Source: Helicobacter himalayensis | GTDB lineage: Bacteria; Campylobacterota; Campylobacteria; Campylobacterales; Helicobacteraceae | Direction of reading: 5' to 3' | Assembly (NCBI RefSeq): GCF_001602095.1 | Contig: NZ_CP014991.1 | Coordinates: forward strand, 434,001-498,000 | DNA: 64,000 nt | Part shown: positions 25,527 through 34,422 of the stretch, in pieces | Layout: each line of letters opens with the position of its first letter | How positions within the stretch are numbered: position 1 is the stretch's first letter | Translations under genes and position numbers: made by a program | The notes under the pieces: model-generated | The model's input: only the letters and a program-made list of their open reading frames with translations | The model's database searches: none | Told to the model about the DNA's origin: nothing

Positions 25527-27315
25527 AAGAATCTTGCAATTCAAGTGCAGTTTGAGCATCTTGGGGCTTTAGATAGCCTTCATTTACAAGCATTTCAACA
25601 ATTTCTTTAAAAATCGGCGCGGCTGTGCGCGAGCCATAGTAGTCGTTTTGGATATGAGATTCAAAGACGACAACGCCTATGGTGTAAGTTTTTTGAGAAT
25701 CTTTTGCAAAGCCAAAAAATGAGCCATTGTATTTGTCAATATAGCTTCCATCTTTTGCAATTTTTGCCGTGCCCGTTTTCCCACCTACTATGACGCCTTC
25801 CACTGATGCGGGCTTGCCTGTGCCTTTTTGCACGACATCAATGAGGAGCTCTTGCATTTTTTGCGCGTTATGAGAAGAGAGAATCTGCAAGGGCTGCGGT
25901 GTCGGCGCGATATAGCGCTCTGTGCTTGGTGCGCTAATATATTGTGTCACGCGCGGTGTGATGAGAAATCCACCATTACTAAAGCTCGCATACGCGCGCA
26001 TAATCTGAACAAAAGTCGTCTGCAAACCATAGCCATAGCTCAAAGTTGCCTTTGTGGCTTCCTCGATATTGAGACGTCGCACACTTGGGAGCGAGCCTTT
26101 TTTCTCATAAGGTAAGTCAATGCCTGTGATATCCGAGAATCCAAATGCTTTTAGCGCAGTATGCAGGCTTTGAGAATCTAGCGGGGCGCTAAGTTTCACC
26201 ATACCGATATTGCTAGATTTTAGTAAAATCTCTTCTGGTGTGGCGTTTTTTACAAGCGTGCTATCGCGGATTGTGTAGTTTTTAATCTTCACCACACCGC
26301 CTTCTAGGTCAAAAACCTGCTTTGGATTTATCATATTTTTTTCAAGCAAAATAGCGTAAATGATAGGTTTAATCGTGCTTCCGGGCTCATACACGCGCTC
26401 AATCGCACTCAAATTTAACACAGAATAATCTTGCAAACTTCGCAAGGTGTTTGGATTAAAGCGATTTGAGCTCCCAAGTGCCAAAAAGCGCCCACTTTGA
26501 GAATCCATAATCCCTGCAATCACTTCCTGCACATTATAGCGCGCCTTCGCCTTGTCTAAAATCATCTCTAGCTTGTGCTGCACACGTAAAGGAATGCTTA
26601 GAGTGATATTAAAGCCATCTTGACGCAGTTTTTTTACCGCGCTTTTATCCATAATCACATTAAAGCCGATGTCGCGCTTCCCGCTTACAAGTCCATCTTG
26701 CTTAGAGCTTAGAATCTCATTGTAATATTTTTCAACACCTTTAAGTCCATAAACACGCGTGATTCCATCGATTTCGTTTTTTTTCACATAGCCGATGAGT
26801 GGCTCAAGCACGCTTGAGTAAGGATAACTGCGATTTATCCCGCTGACTTGGATTGTAAGTCCCTGTTTTGGGATTACCACGCCTTTGGCATTTTCATATT
26901 CCTTAAACACATCATAACGTAGCAAAATGAGATTTAAGCGCCGCAAGTTTGTCGCCACACTTGGCGAAAGTCGATAGGAAAGCACGACATTGCCCTGCGC
27001 TTGAAACTTTTTATACACTTCACTTGTAGGAATCCCGCTATATATTGAAAAGAGATTCACAAACAATTCTTTTTTTTGCGGGTCGATGCTTTGGGTGTTG
27101 ATACTTGCTTTGTAAAGCTTTGAGCTTGCAGCCAATTCGAAATTATCAGAGCTAAAAATCGATCCGCGCAAGGCAGTATCGATTTTGGCAACCTCCAACG
27201 TTGGAAGTTTGCGTGGGGTGATAATTTTCACATAAATAATGCCTAGAAATGCCACAAAGCACAGCAATAGAAAGAAAAAAACGCTTAAAATAACCGCTAC
27301 TTTTCGCTCTCGCAA
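25525..27315 (-). CDS. ftsI: Septal peptidoglycan transpeptidase (penicillin-binding protein 3)
   Basis: A class B penicillin-binding protein of 596 residues that cross-links septal peptidoglycan. It has a short cytoplasmic N-terminus and a membrane anchor (about residues 8-29), then a pedestal domain and a transpeptidase domain. The active-site motifs are EPGSTIKPI (SxxK), LKSSNIGMVKL (SxN) and VGGKTGTAKIA (KTG). It is the last gene after flgB-flgC-fliE. This linkage is conserved in H. pylori. The 127-base gap to fliE contains no obvious terminator, so at least part of ftsI transcription may come from the flagellar promoter. Confidence 0.93.
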   Translation of the reverse strand: MRERKVAVILSVFFFLLLCFVAFLGIIYVKIITPRKLPTLEVAKIDTALRGSIFSSDNFELAASSKLYKASINTQSIDPQKKELFVNLFSIYSGIPTSEVYKKFQAQGNVVLSYRLSPSVATNLRRLNLILLRYDVFKEYENAKGVVIPKQGLTIQVSGINRSYPYSSVLEPLIGYVKKNEIDGITRVYGLKGVEKYYNEILSSKQDGLVSGKRDIGFNVIMDKSAVKKLRQDGFNITLSIPLRVQHKLEMILDKAKARYNVQEVIAGIMDSQSGRFLALGSSNRFNPNTLRSLQDYSVLNLSAIERVYEPGSTIKPIIYAILLEKNMINPKQVFDLEGGVVKIKNYTIRDSTLVKNATPEEILLKSSNIGMVKLSAPLDSQSLHTALKAFGFSDITGIDLPYEKKGSLPSVRRLNIEEATKATLSYGYGLQTTFVQIMRAYASFSNGGFLITPRVTQYISAPSTERYIAPTPQPLQILSSHNAQKMQELLIDVVQKGTGKPASVEGVIVGGKTGTAKIAKDGSYIDKYNGSFFGFAKDSQKTYTIGVVVFESHIQNDYYGSRTAAPIFKEIVEMLVNEGYLKPQDAQTALELQDS

Positions 27316-27442
27316 GATACTCCTTTTGGCATTATATGCACAAAAATTCTAAGAAATTATCTCAAAATCTTTAAATATTGGGTCGTGTAGAAAATTTAAA
27401 AAAGCAGAGATTGCACCTGAATTTTATACCTGTTTTATATTT

Positions 27443-27766
27443 TTATACCTGTGTTCTCATAATCTCTTTATACGCGTTAATTGCTTTATTTCTCACTTCT
27501 AGCATAACTTTCATACTATTTTCCGCCTTGCTAATAGCAATTGCCGCATCGTGCAAATCTTTAATTTGTCCTGTCGCCATATCTGCAAGCGCTTTTTCGG
27601 AGGTTTGTTGCAAGGTATTAACATCATCAATTGTTTGTTTAAGCGTTTGGGTAAAATCAGGTCCATCATATTTTGCGCCATTGGCTTTGTTTCCAGCACT
27701 TGAAATGCTATTTATATCAGTATGAAGTATGTCACTTTTGATAACGCCAAATTGAATATCTGCCAT
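27443..27766 (-). CDS. fliE: Flagellar hook-basal body protein FliE
   Basis: FliE joins the MS ring to the proximal rod. The 107-residue protein has the typical C-terminus VMLEVRNKAINAYKEIMRTQ, with KAENSMKVM before it. It follows flgC by 30 bases, with an AGGAG ribosome site, in the conserved flgB-flgC-fliE order. Confidence 0.95.
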   Translation of the reverse strand: MADIQFGVIKSDILHTDINSISSAGNKANGAKYDGPDFTQTLKQTIDDVNTLQQTSEKALADMATGQIKDLHDAAIAISKAENSMKVMLEVRNKAINAYKEIMRTQV

Positions 27767-27796
27767 TTTTTTCTCCTAACTCTTCACCAAGTCATT

Positions 27797-28291
27797 TCAT
27801 GCTTGAAACATACTAATCGCGTTTGTCGCCATATTTTTCGCGCTTTGGAATGCGCTAACATTAGCTTGATATGCCCTTGTTGCTTCGATTAAATCGGCCA
27901 TTTCTACGACTGGATTAACATTGGGATACGCCACATAGCCTTCAGAATTTGCATCTGGGTGACTTGGATCGTATTTCATCAATGGCTGTCTGTCATCACG
28001 CACGATTTTGTGAATATAAACGCTCATTATAGCAGGTTTTGGCTCGATTCCCAAATTTCCTTCACCAAGTGGATCTTCATATTTGAGCTGATTGTTTTTC
28101 GTGCCTAAGCGCTCATTTAGCACCTTATTGAAATCAAACGCACGAAATACCACTTCCCTACGTCTATATGGTCCACCTTCATCAGTGCGCGTGGTGTTGG
28201 CATTTGCAATATTTGAAGAGATAATGTTTGTGCGCACGCGTTGCGCAGAAAGTCCATAACCGCTAATATCAAAACTAGAGAGAAAAGACAT
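27797..28291 (-). CDS. flgC: Flagellar proximal rod protein FlgC
   Basis: The 164-residue rod protein has the N-terminal rod/hook signature VRTNIISSNIANANTTRT and a C-terminal EATRAYQANVSAFQSAKNM, both conserved in axial proteins. It is exported through the flagellar type III apparatus and builds the proximal rod with FlgB and FliE. It lies 15 bases after flgB. Confidence 0.97.
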   Translation of the reverse strand: MSFLSSFDISGYGLSAQRVRTNIISSNIANANTTRTDEGGPYRRREVVFRAFDFNKVLNERLGTKNNQLKYEDPLGEGNLGIEPKPAIMSVYIHKIVRDDRQPLMKYDPSHPDANSEGYVAYPNVNPVVEMADLIEATRAYQANVSAFQSAKNMATNAISMFQA

Positions 28292-28306
28292 TTTTTGCTC
28301 CTAAAA

Positions 28307-28744
28307 TTAGTTAAGATTCTTTCCAGAATCTAGAGCGTAGCTAAAGATTCCCTTATGTCGCTTAAGTGCGGAGGTTAGGGCTTGATACATTGTAGAGTTT
28401 TTGCCCATTTCGCTAGTTTCTACATCTAAATCCACGCTATTGTCGTCATTTCTTGCTAAATGCCCATCGCGGAAAAACATTGTCGCCTTATTTAGTAAGC
28501 TTTGCTTCCCGTCAAAATGTGAGCCCTTACTTTGGATAAGTGGAAGTTCTGTGTTTTTATCTTTTTTAAACACCTTATTTGCGCTCTTTGCGAGATATTG
28601 TTCGAAATTAATATCTTTTGGTTTATAAAATGGCGTATCAACATTTGCGATATTTGAAGAAATCAAATCCTGCCTAAGCGAGCGAAAACTAAGGGCTTCA
28701 TAAGTGAGCGGATAGACTTTTGAAATATCTTTAATTAAGCTCAT
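28307..28744 (-). CDS. flgB: Flagellar proximal rod protein FlgB
   Basis: A 145-residue rod protein whose N-terminus contains RSLRQDLISSNIANVDTPFY, the FlgB form of the axial-protein signature, and DINFEQYL after it. It is the first gene of the operon. A near-consensus sigma-54 promoter lies about 41 bases upstream, in line with the RpoN-controlled middle class of flagellar genes in Helicobacter and Campylobacter. Confidence 0.96.
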   Translation of the reverse strand: MSLIKDISKVYPLTYEALSFRSLRQDLISSNIANVDTPFYKPKDINFEQYLAKSANKVFKKDKNTELPLIQSKGSHFDGKQSLLNKATMFFRDGHLARNDDNSVDLDVETSEMGKNSTMYQALTSALKRHKGIFSYALDSGKNLN

Positions 28745-28784
28745 TTTTTCTCCTTAAAACTTCTCAATAACTACATAAGTTTAA

Positions 28785-28800
28785 AGCAATAAATATGCCA
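28785..28800 (-). promoter_or_regulatory. Sigma-54 (RpoN) promoter of flgB-flgC-fliE
   Basis: The minus strand reads TGGCATATTTATTGCT, that is TGGCAT-N5-TTGCT. It keeps the GG and GC of the consensus TGGCAC-N5-TTGCW with the required spacing. Transcription would start about 30 bases before the flgB ATG. Confidence 0.8.
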
Positions 28801-28848
28801 AAATTATTGCAAAAAGAGTAAAAATAGGGATTTTGTTTTAAGAGATTT

Positions 28849-29289
28849 TCAAGTTAGAGGTGAAATGTAGTTTAAGTTGGATTTTTTCGTACACTCTGGG
28901 CAAATACCAATAAGCACCGCTGAAGTATCATAAAGTTTGTAGCCGCTTTTTTCCGCACCTAATGCTTCTAGCGCGCTTGTATCGATTTTAATATCTTCCA
29001 GTTTTCCACATTTTTCACACGTCACATGGATATGTCTATCGCAAGCAAGCTCATATTTTTGCTTTTGACCGGGAGCCTTAACTTCGCGCAAAATATTTGC
29101 TTCACAAAGCGCACTAATATTTTTATAAATAGTTGCAAGCGAGATAGAAGGGTAAAAATCCCTTATGTGTGCGTAAATCTCATCGACATCCATATGCCCA
29201 TTTTTTTTGATTTCATTAAGCATCGCAATGCGTTGCGGGGTGATTTTGAGATTTTTTGCCCTTAAATCCTGTGCTACAAATTGTTGCAT
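28849..29289 (-). CDS. perR: Fur-family peroxide regulator PerR
   Basis: A 146-residue Fur-family repressor. The winged-helix part has LKITPQRIAMLNEIKKNGH and YPSISLATIYKNISALCE. The dimerisation part has HIHVTCEKCGKLED and GICPECTKK, giving two Zn-binding CxxC pairs. The sequence is much closer to Campylobacter PerR than to Fur of these bacteria, which has a longer N-terminal arm. It should sense hydrogen peroxide through its metal site and repress catalase, alkyl hydroperoxide reductase and itself. A -10 box lies in a palindrome-rich leader, fitting autoregulation. Fur versus PerR is called from overall resemblance. Confidence 0.8.
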   Translation of the reverse strand: MQQFVAQDLRAKNLKITPQRIAMLNEIKKNGHMDVDEIYAHIRDFYPSISLATIYKNISALCEANILREVKAPGQKQKYELACDRHIHVTCEKCGKLEDIKIDTSALEALGAEKSGYKLYDTSAVLIGICPECTKKSNLNYISPLT

Positions 29290-29326
29290 TCTTATTCCTG
29301 ATTAATTAACTATAGTTTTTGCGCGC

Positions 29327-29332
29327 ATTATA
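29327..29332 (-). promoter_or_regulatory. -10 box of perR
   Basis: The complement reads TATAAT, 38 bases before the perR start. The leader between them contains AACTATAGTTAATTAATCAG with short A/T palindromes that could be a Fur/PerR-type operator. Confidence 0.5.
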
Positions 29333-29433
29333 AAAATAAAAGTTAAGTTTTGGCAAATGAAATTAAAATTCGCACCAATAAATCCTAACATTTACAACTT
29401 AAGCCTTAATGAATATTAAAGCGCAAATTTTGC

Positions 29434-29439
29434 TACAAT
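29434..29439 (+). promoter_or_regulatory. -10 box of the AsmA-like gene
   Basis: TACAAT in the context GCTACAATAGCGCG, the form seen repeatedly before genes in this window. The start codon at 29523 lies 83 bases downstream. Confidence 0.5.
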
Positions 29440-29522
29440 AGCGCGCTTATTTAATGTTTCAGAATCTAGGCAAGTTTATAAATCCGAGTTTTCATAAATT
29501 ACATACATTAAAGGATAGAGAA

Positions 29523-31568
29523 ATGAAAAAATTTTTGTTTTGGCTTTTTGGGATTATTTTTGTGCTTGTGCTATTGCTATTTGTCGCACTTTTTACACCC
29601 ATTGGCAATAACCTATTTAAGCCACTTTTACAAGCACAGATCGATAAATACGCGCCACTAAAATTGGAGCTTGAAACTTTCAAACTGCGCTTTAATTCTA
29701 TGGATGTGCTTGTGCGTAATGAGGAAAATATCATCATTACTTTAAATGGGGATTTTTCGTTTTTCTCGCAAGATGTGGATTTAGCGCTCAAAGTCGATGC
29801 GAGGGATATTAGCATTTTTGGTGAGCTTGTGGAGACACCACTAAGCGGGAGTTTCACACTAGAAGCACTCGCACAAGGAAATATTCAGAATCTTAGCCTA
29901 CGTGTTTCAAGTGATATTGCGCACTCTTTTAGTCTTATTAGCGCGTTTGTAAAAGATTTTAGCTTAGAATCTATAAGGGCAGATATTAGAAATTTACAGA
30001 TTCAAGAAGCGCTTGCAATGGTTGGGCAGAAACCTTATGCAAGCGGACTTTTGGGCGTTCAAGCAGATATAAAAGGAAATGAAAACTTGGAATTTAACGG
30101 GCGTGCGGATATTAAAATCACGCAGGGTGCGCTTTCACAGAATCTTGTCAAAAAAGATTTTGGCGTGGAGATTCCAAAAATAAATTTCACAAACACACTC
30201 GCCCTTATCTTTGATATGGACAAAGTCGCACACACACTGCAATTTAACTCAAATGTGGGCGTGATAGAATCTGAAGGGCAAACAACGCTTGAAAATCTTT
30301 TCACAAACAGCACTTATAGTATCAATCTCTCAAATCTTGCGCTATTTGCACCATTAGTAGGTATGCCTTTAAGAGGTGAGTTTAAAACGCAAGGAAGCGC
30401 GCTTGGTGCGATTATGCAAAATCTTGATATTCAAGGTGTTAGCAATGTGGCAAATTCTAAAACGAGCTATGCGTTAAATCTGAAAAATCTTGCGCCAAAT
30501 ACCGCGAATTTAGGGATTAAAGATTTAGAGATTCACAAGGCACTTTGGATTCTTAGTATGCCACAATATGTCAAAGGCACGCTTACAGCAGACATTGACG
30601 CATCAAATCTTGCCAAGAAACTTAATGCCACGATAAACGCGCAAATCAAAGCTAACACGGAAAATGCGGTGATGAAAAAAGAATTTGAGCTTGATATGCC
30701 AAAAACGCCATTTGAGCTCAATGTAAGCGTGGATATCAAAGAGCTTAAAGGCAGTGCGAATGCGATTTTTAGCTCGCCCCTTGCGATTTTAGAAGCAAAG
30801 CCAATAGCACTAGATTTAGAAAAAATCACTTTTAGCGCACCTTACACACTCACACTTCCAGATTTAAGCAAGCTTAAATTTGCAACTAAACTCAAACTTG
30901 TTGGCAAAATCTTAGCGCAAGGAAAATTTAGCTTTGCAGATATTCTATCCGCAGATTTTCACACACAAAGCCTAGGTGGGGATATTAAAGGTGAGCTCAA
31001 AGATTCTCAATTGAATGCAAAGCTTGATTCTGTCAATACATTAAGTTTGCTTAAAATGCTAAATACAAGTCAAATCTTTAGCTCAACACTTTTTGGCGAC
31101 TTTGCCTACGATACTAAAACCTCGCAAGGCACGCTTAAAGCGAGTATGAAAGAAGGCAGAATCTTGGAAAATGAATTGACAAAAAATATCAAGCAATATT
31201 TGAAGTTTGATATGGTGGGCGAGGTGTATAAAGATGTTGCGTTAAGTGCGAATATTGATGAGGCAGTGATTAATTCTGCCTTTAGCCTTGCGAGCAAAAA
31301 CACCACAATAAGCAGTGAGCGCACAAAACTTGATTTTGAAAAAGAAAGCATAGATTCTAAGATTTCCGTAGGAATCAAAGAAAATAAGGTTGATGTGTAT
31401 CTCACAAATGCCATTAGCAAGCCGAATGTAAGAGTTGATGCGAAAAATTTGCTTATCCAAAACGCGCAAAAAGAAGTTGGCAGACAGGTTGAAAAACTCC
31501 TAGAAGATGAAAAAACTAAACAAAAAATCCAAGAAGGGGGCAAAAAACTTCTTAAGGGCTTGTTTTAG
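29523..31568 (+). CDS. AsmA/TamB-like membrane-anchored protein
   Basis: The 681-residue protein has an N-terminal membrane anchor (FLFWLFGIIFVLVLLLFVAL) followed by a long periplasmic region of repeating amphipathic beta-strands, with segments such as LNGDFSFFSQDVDLALKVDA and GRADIKITQGALSQNL. This pattern is typical of AsmA/TamB/YhdP-like proteins, which bridge the periplasm and move lipids between membranes. It ends with a basic helical tail. The start at 29523 has AAGGA upstream and places the anchor at residue 2; an earlier ATG at 29454 would add 23 unlikely residues. pgpA follows after 13 bases, fitting a membrane-lipid role. The family call rests on pattern, not motifs. Confidence 0.6.
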   Translation: MKKFLFWLFGIIFVLVLLLFVALFTPIGNNLFKPLLQAQIDKYAPLKLELETFKLRFNSMDVLVRNEENIIITLNGDFSFFSQDVDLALKVDARDISIFGELVETPLSGSFTLEALAQGNIQNLSLRVSSDIAHSFSLISAFVKDFSLESIRADIRNLQIQEALAMVGQKPYASGLLGVQADIKGNENLEFNGRADIKITQGALSQNLVKKDFGVEIPKINFTNTLALIFDMDKVAHTLQFNSNVGVIESEGQTTLENLFTNSTYSINLSNLALFAPLVGMPLRGEFKTQGSALGAIMQNLDIQGVSNVANSKTSYALNLKNLAPNTANLGIKDLEIHKALWILSMPQYVKGTLTADIDASNLAKKLNATINAQIKANTENAVMKKEFELDMPKTPFELNVSVDIKELKGSANAIFSSPLAILEAKPIALDLEKITFSAPYTLTLPDLSKLKFATKLKLVGKILAQGKFSFADILSADFHTQSLGGDIKGELKDSQLNAKLDSVNTLSLLKMLNTSQIFSSTLFGDFAYDTKTSQGTLKASMKEGRILENELTKNIKQYLKFDMVGEVYKDVALSANIDEAVINSAFSLASKNTTISSERTKLDFEKESIDSKISVGIKENKVDVYLTNAISKPNVRVDAKNLLIQNAQKEVGRQVEKLLEDEKTKQKIQEGGKKLLKGLF

Positions 31569-31581
31569 TAAGGATTAAAAA

Positions 31582-32091
31582 ATGAAAAACAATGCAAGGT
31601 GGGCGTTTTTAAGTCTTTTATATGTGGGGAATATCAAAAAGGCACCAGGTACTTTTGGCACGTTGGCAAGCCTGCCTTTTGCGCTACCAATTTTGTTTTT
31701 TTCCCAAGAAAGTCTATTTTTATGTGCGTTGTTAGTTGGTGTGATTGCGACAAAGCAGATTGATATTTTCGAGCAAAATGGTGGCGCGCACGATGATAAA
31801 GGTATTGTTATTGATGAGCTTGTGGGTATGTGGGTAGCGCTAAGTTTTCTTAACCCTCACGAGCTTTTGGATAAATCGCTTTTTTGGTTATGTGGCGGGA
31901 TTTTTGTTAGTTTTTTGCTTTTTAGAATCTTTGATGTTTTCAAGCCCTCGTTTATTGGCAAAATCGATAGAGAGGTAAAAGGCGGATTTGGCGTGATTGG
32001 TGACGATGTATTGGCTGGACTTGTGGCTGGGATTTGCGTGAAACTTTTTATATTTGGAGCACTACTTTTAGAATCACACCTTGCGTCTTAA
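31582..32091 (+). CDS. pgpA: Phosphatidylglycerophosphatase A
   Basis: PgpA dephosphorylates phosphatidylglycerophosphate to phosphatidylglycerol in the inner membrane. The 169-residue protein has the signatures VGNIKKAPGTFGTLASLP and DDKGIVIDELVGMWVALSFL, with the metal-binding acidic residues, and FRIFDVFKP near the third helix. Its last 18 bases overlap the end of the convergent WecA-type gene. It probably shares a transcript with the AsmA-like gene. Confidence 0.92.
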   Translation: MKNNARWAFLSLLYVGNIKKAPGTFGTLASLPFALPILFFSQESLFLCALLVGVIATKQIDIFEQNGGAHDDKGIVIDELVGMWVALSFLNPHELLDKSLFWLCGGIFVSFLLFRIFDVFKPSFIGKIDREVKGGFGVIGDDVLAGLVAGICVKLFIFGALLLESHLAS

Positions 32092-33111
32092 AAAGACATA
32101 GCAAAAACTATACAGCACCATAAAGCTCACGCTTAAGACAATGAGTGCCGACGTATTTTGATACAGCATGCAACTTAGGATAATAAAAGGCGCGTTGCAA
32201 ATCCAAAGTAAAAGTGAAGTTTGGGCATTTTTAAAAGATGAGGTTCGTGTGCGTTTTGAAAGCCCACTAAAAAGCAAGGTGTGTAAATGTAGGTCATCTG
32301 GTTGCATAGCTTGAAGCTTTTTGCTTTTACGCCGATAGATTGAAAAGAGCACTTCCCATACTGGATATATCATAACGCTAAACCCAAACCAAGTGCTGAC
32401 ATTTGCATTTTTTTGCGTCAAAAGGATAAGTAAGAATCCTGCCAAAAAGCCCAAAAAATATGCCCCACCATCACCTAAGAAAATTTTACCTTTTGGAAAA
32501 TTAAGCACAAGAAATCCTAAAATTGCCATAATGATAAGAATACAAATCTCAAAAATATCTTTATCTTTGACTTCAAACGCCACAAAACCAATAGCCCCAA
32601 AAATTAGCAGGCAAATCCCGCTGGCAAGCCCATTAAAGCCATCTATGATATTGATAGCATTTGTAACGCCCACAAGCGCAAATATGCTAAAGAGCACACC
32701 AAGCACCTTTGGCAACTCAAATCCAAGCGACAAATCTTTGATATACACGCTCATCAAAAAGCACGCTAAAAATGCGCCAAAACATTGCAAAATAAGTCTT
32801 ATTTTGGGATTTAGCGAGGAACTAAAATCCTCTGCTAGCCCGCTAAAAAAGATGATAAACGCACCAAATAAAAGCCCAAGCATCAATCTATCATAACCAA
32901 AAAAAAGCATATATGAACAGCAAAATGCTATAAAAATCCCCACGCCCCCAGCTCTAGAGGTGTTATCGGTGTGGAATCTTTGTGGTTTTTTTGAATTTGC
33001 AGAATCCACAAAAAAATACAAGTGTTTTGAAGTAAGAATAGCCATTACACAAAGGCAAAAACTCGCTACAAAACCCACAATACTCGAGAAAATAAGATGC
33101 TCGCTTATCAT
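32074..33111 (-). CDS. WecA/MraY-family polyprenyl-phosphate N-acetylhexosaminyl-1-phosphate transferase
   Basis: This 345-residue polytopic protein (about ten helices) carries INIIDGFNGLASGICL, NFPKGKIFLGDGGAYFLGFL and QPDDLHLHTLLF, the catalytic Asp and His motifs of the family. Such enzymes load a sugar-1-phosphate onto undecaprenyl phosphate to start O-antigen or other glycans. The HLH motif and overall resemblance point to WecA rather than MraY, and H. pylori has a similar WecA. A broken paralogue of its C-terminus lies at 33627-33899. Confidence 0.88.
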   Translation of the reverse strand: MISEHLIFSSIVGFVASFCLCVMAILTSKHLYFFVDSANSKKPQRFHTDNTSRAGGVGIFIAFCCSYMLFFGYDRLMLGLLFGAFIIFFSGLAEDFSSSLNPKIRLILQCFGAFLACFLMSVYIKDLSLGFELPKVLGVLFSIFALVGVTNAINIIDGFNGLASGICLLIFGAIGFVAFEVKDKDIFEICILIIMAILGFLVLNFPKGKIFLGDGGAYFLGFLAGFLLILLTQKNANVSTWFGFSVMIYPVWEVLFSIYRRKSKKLQAMQPDDLHLHTLLFSGLSKRTRTSSFKNAQTSLLLWICNAPFIILSCMLYQNTSALIVLSVSFMVLYSFCYVFLRRKV

Positions 33112-33200
33112 AATTCCAACTCCTTAAAATAGGGCAAAATATGCATTGTAATATATATTCTTTGTGTTTTGCCTTAAGGGAAAACACACTACGAGCGCAT

Positions 33201-33428
33201 TTACACATCATTTACTTGACGTAAAATATTACCTAAACATCGAAATGCTTTGTATTTTGCACGTGTTAATCGCGTATCATAAAGCGCGCGATAGATAAAG
33301 ATGTATTCCTTTAAACTTGCTTTATTGCAAAACTCGACATAATGGTGATTTTCAAGCAACAAAATATAGCGAATTTGGCGTTTTTTAGCTAGTGAGATTT
33401 TGTTTATGCCTTTATGAATTTTACTCAA
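33201..33428 (-). CDS. Small basic hypothetical protein (75 residues)
   Basis: I do not recognise it. It reads MSKIHKGINKISLAKKRQIR at the start, is rich in Lys, Arg, Tyr and Ile, and lacks a signal peptide or membrane segment. The start is a TTG preceded at 4 bases by a perfect AAAGGAGG, the best ribosome site in this part of the window, which is the main reason to accept it. It lies upstream of the WecA-type gene on the same strand with a 89-base gap. It could also be a decayed remnant like its neighbour. Confidence 0.45.
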   Translation of the reverse strand: MSKIHKGINKISLAKKRQIRYILLLENHHYVEFCNKASLKEYIFIYRALYDTRLTRAKYKAFRCLGNILRQVNDV

Positions 33429-33626
33429 ACTGCCTCCTTTGAAAGGTTTTGAAATTTTTGTATGAATTTTTATGTATATGTAAAATGAATAAATATGTTA
33501 CAATTTTTGGAGTTTTTTAAAAGCTCCTTTTAGAATCTACCAGAATCCACTCTCTCTTAAGAATTTGTTAAGAAAACCTGTATAACCGTGCCAAAGGGAT
33601 ATTCGTGAAAAATGTAAGATTGAAAT

Positions 33627-33899
33627 GTGCTCTTTTCAATCTATCGAAAAAAGTTTATACGCGGATTATCGCCAATGCAACCTGACAAAATCCATTTCCA
33701 TATGCTAATTTTTAAACGCTTTGTAAAAAGTAATCCTTTGACTTCGATGAGTATTTGCGCGTTGCAAGTACCTTTCATCGTGTTGAGCTGCATGTTTTAT
33801 AACAATACCTTTGTGCTTATTGGCATAAGTGTGCTTTTTGTGCTTATGTATGTGTTTATATACAAACGCCTTGTGTATTTTGCGTGGAAAGGTAAGTAA
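33627..33899 (+). pseudogene. Truncated C-terminal fragment of a WecA/MraY-type transferase
   Basis: The 90 codons match only the C-terminus of the intact gene at 32074-33111: VLFSIYRKKFIRGLSPMQPD against VLFSIYRRKSKKLQAMQPDD, followed by PFIVLSCMFYNNTF against PFIILSCMLYQNTS. The first 20 bases are identical to the corresponding bases of the intact gene. There is no start region, no catalytic DGFNG segment and no ribosome site. It is in opposite orientation to the intact gene. I read it as what remains of a second transferase gene. Confidence 0.8.
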
Positions 33900-33918
33900 T
33901 AAAGGCTCAAAGAAAATA

Positions 33919-34422
33919 TTATTTTTGCTTTTTGAGTTCTTTTTCAAATTTCTTGCGTTTTAAAATCGGAAGTTTATCAACAAATAAAACCCCATTAAGA
34001 TGGTCAATCTCGTGCTGAATTGCCACGCTTAGAAAATCTTCTGCCTGCAAAAGCTTGTCATTCCCAAAACGGTCTTTATACGTAAGGCTAATATGCGAAA
34101 AGCGCGTGGTGGATTCATAAAAATCTGGCACTGACAAACAGCCCTCATTCCACGCAATCTCGCCTTCTTGCTTTAAAAATACAGGATTAATGATTTCTAG
34201 CAAATCCTCTTTATACTGCTGGTTGTCTTCGCGCGGAAGGTTGATGACAAGAATCTGCTTTGCCACACCAACTTGAATCGCTGCTAATCCCACGCCATTG
34301 CGCTCAATCATCGTCTCATACATATCATCAAGTAAAGTATGCAACTTAGAATCAAACACCTCCACAGGCTTTGACTTCTCTTTCAGACGCTTATTGGGGT
34401 ATTTCAAAATTTCCAAAATCAT
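33919..34422 (-). CDS. def: Peptide deformylase
   Basis: A 167-residue iron/zinc enzyme that removes the N-formyl group from new proteins. The three motifs are [19 protein letters not shown] (metal Cys) and [12 protein letters not shown] (two His and the catalytic Glu). The N-terminus [19 protein letters not shown] is typical. Its start lies 32 bases inside the end of the degenerate GGDEF gene. The tig-clpP-def order is conserved in Campylobacterota. Confidence 0.97.
   Translation of the reverse strand: MILEILKYPNKRLKEKSKPVEVFDSKLHTLLDDMYETMIERNGVGLAAIQVGVAKQILVINLPREDNQQYKEDLLEIINPVFLKQEGEIAWNEGCLSVPDFYESTTRFSHISLTYKDRFGNDKLLQAEDFLSVAIQHEIDHLNGVLFVDKLPILKRKKFEKELKKQK

Noticed and set aside
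29454-29522. Upstream start for the AsmA-like gene
   Set aside because: It would place 23 polar residues before a membrane anchor that otherwise starts at residue 2, and there is no ribosome site before it.
33499-33530. Promoter and small RNA in the gap before the broken transferase
   Set aside because: A TACAAT is followed within a few bases by a GGAG/CTCC hairpin and T-run, which would leave no meaningful transcript.
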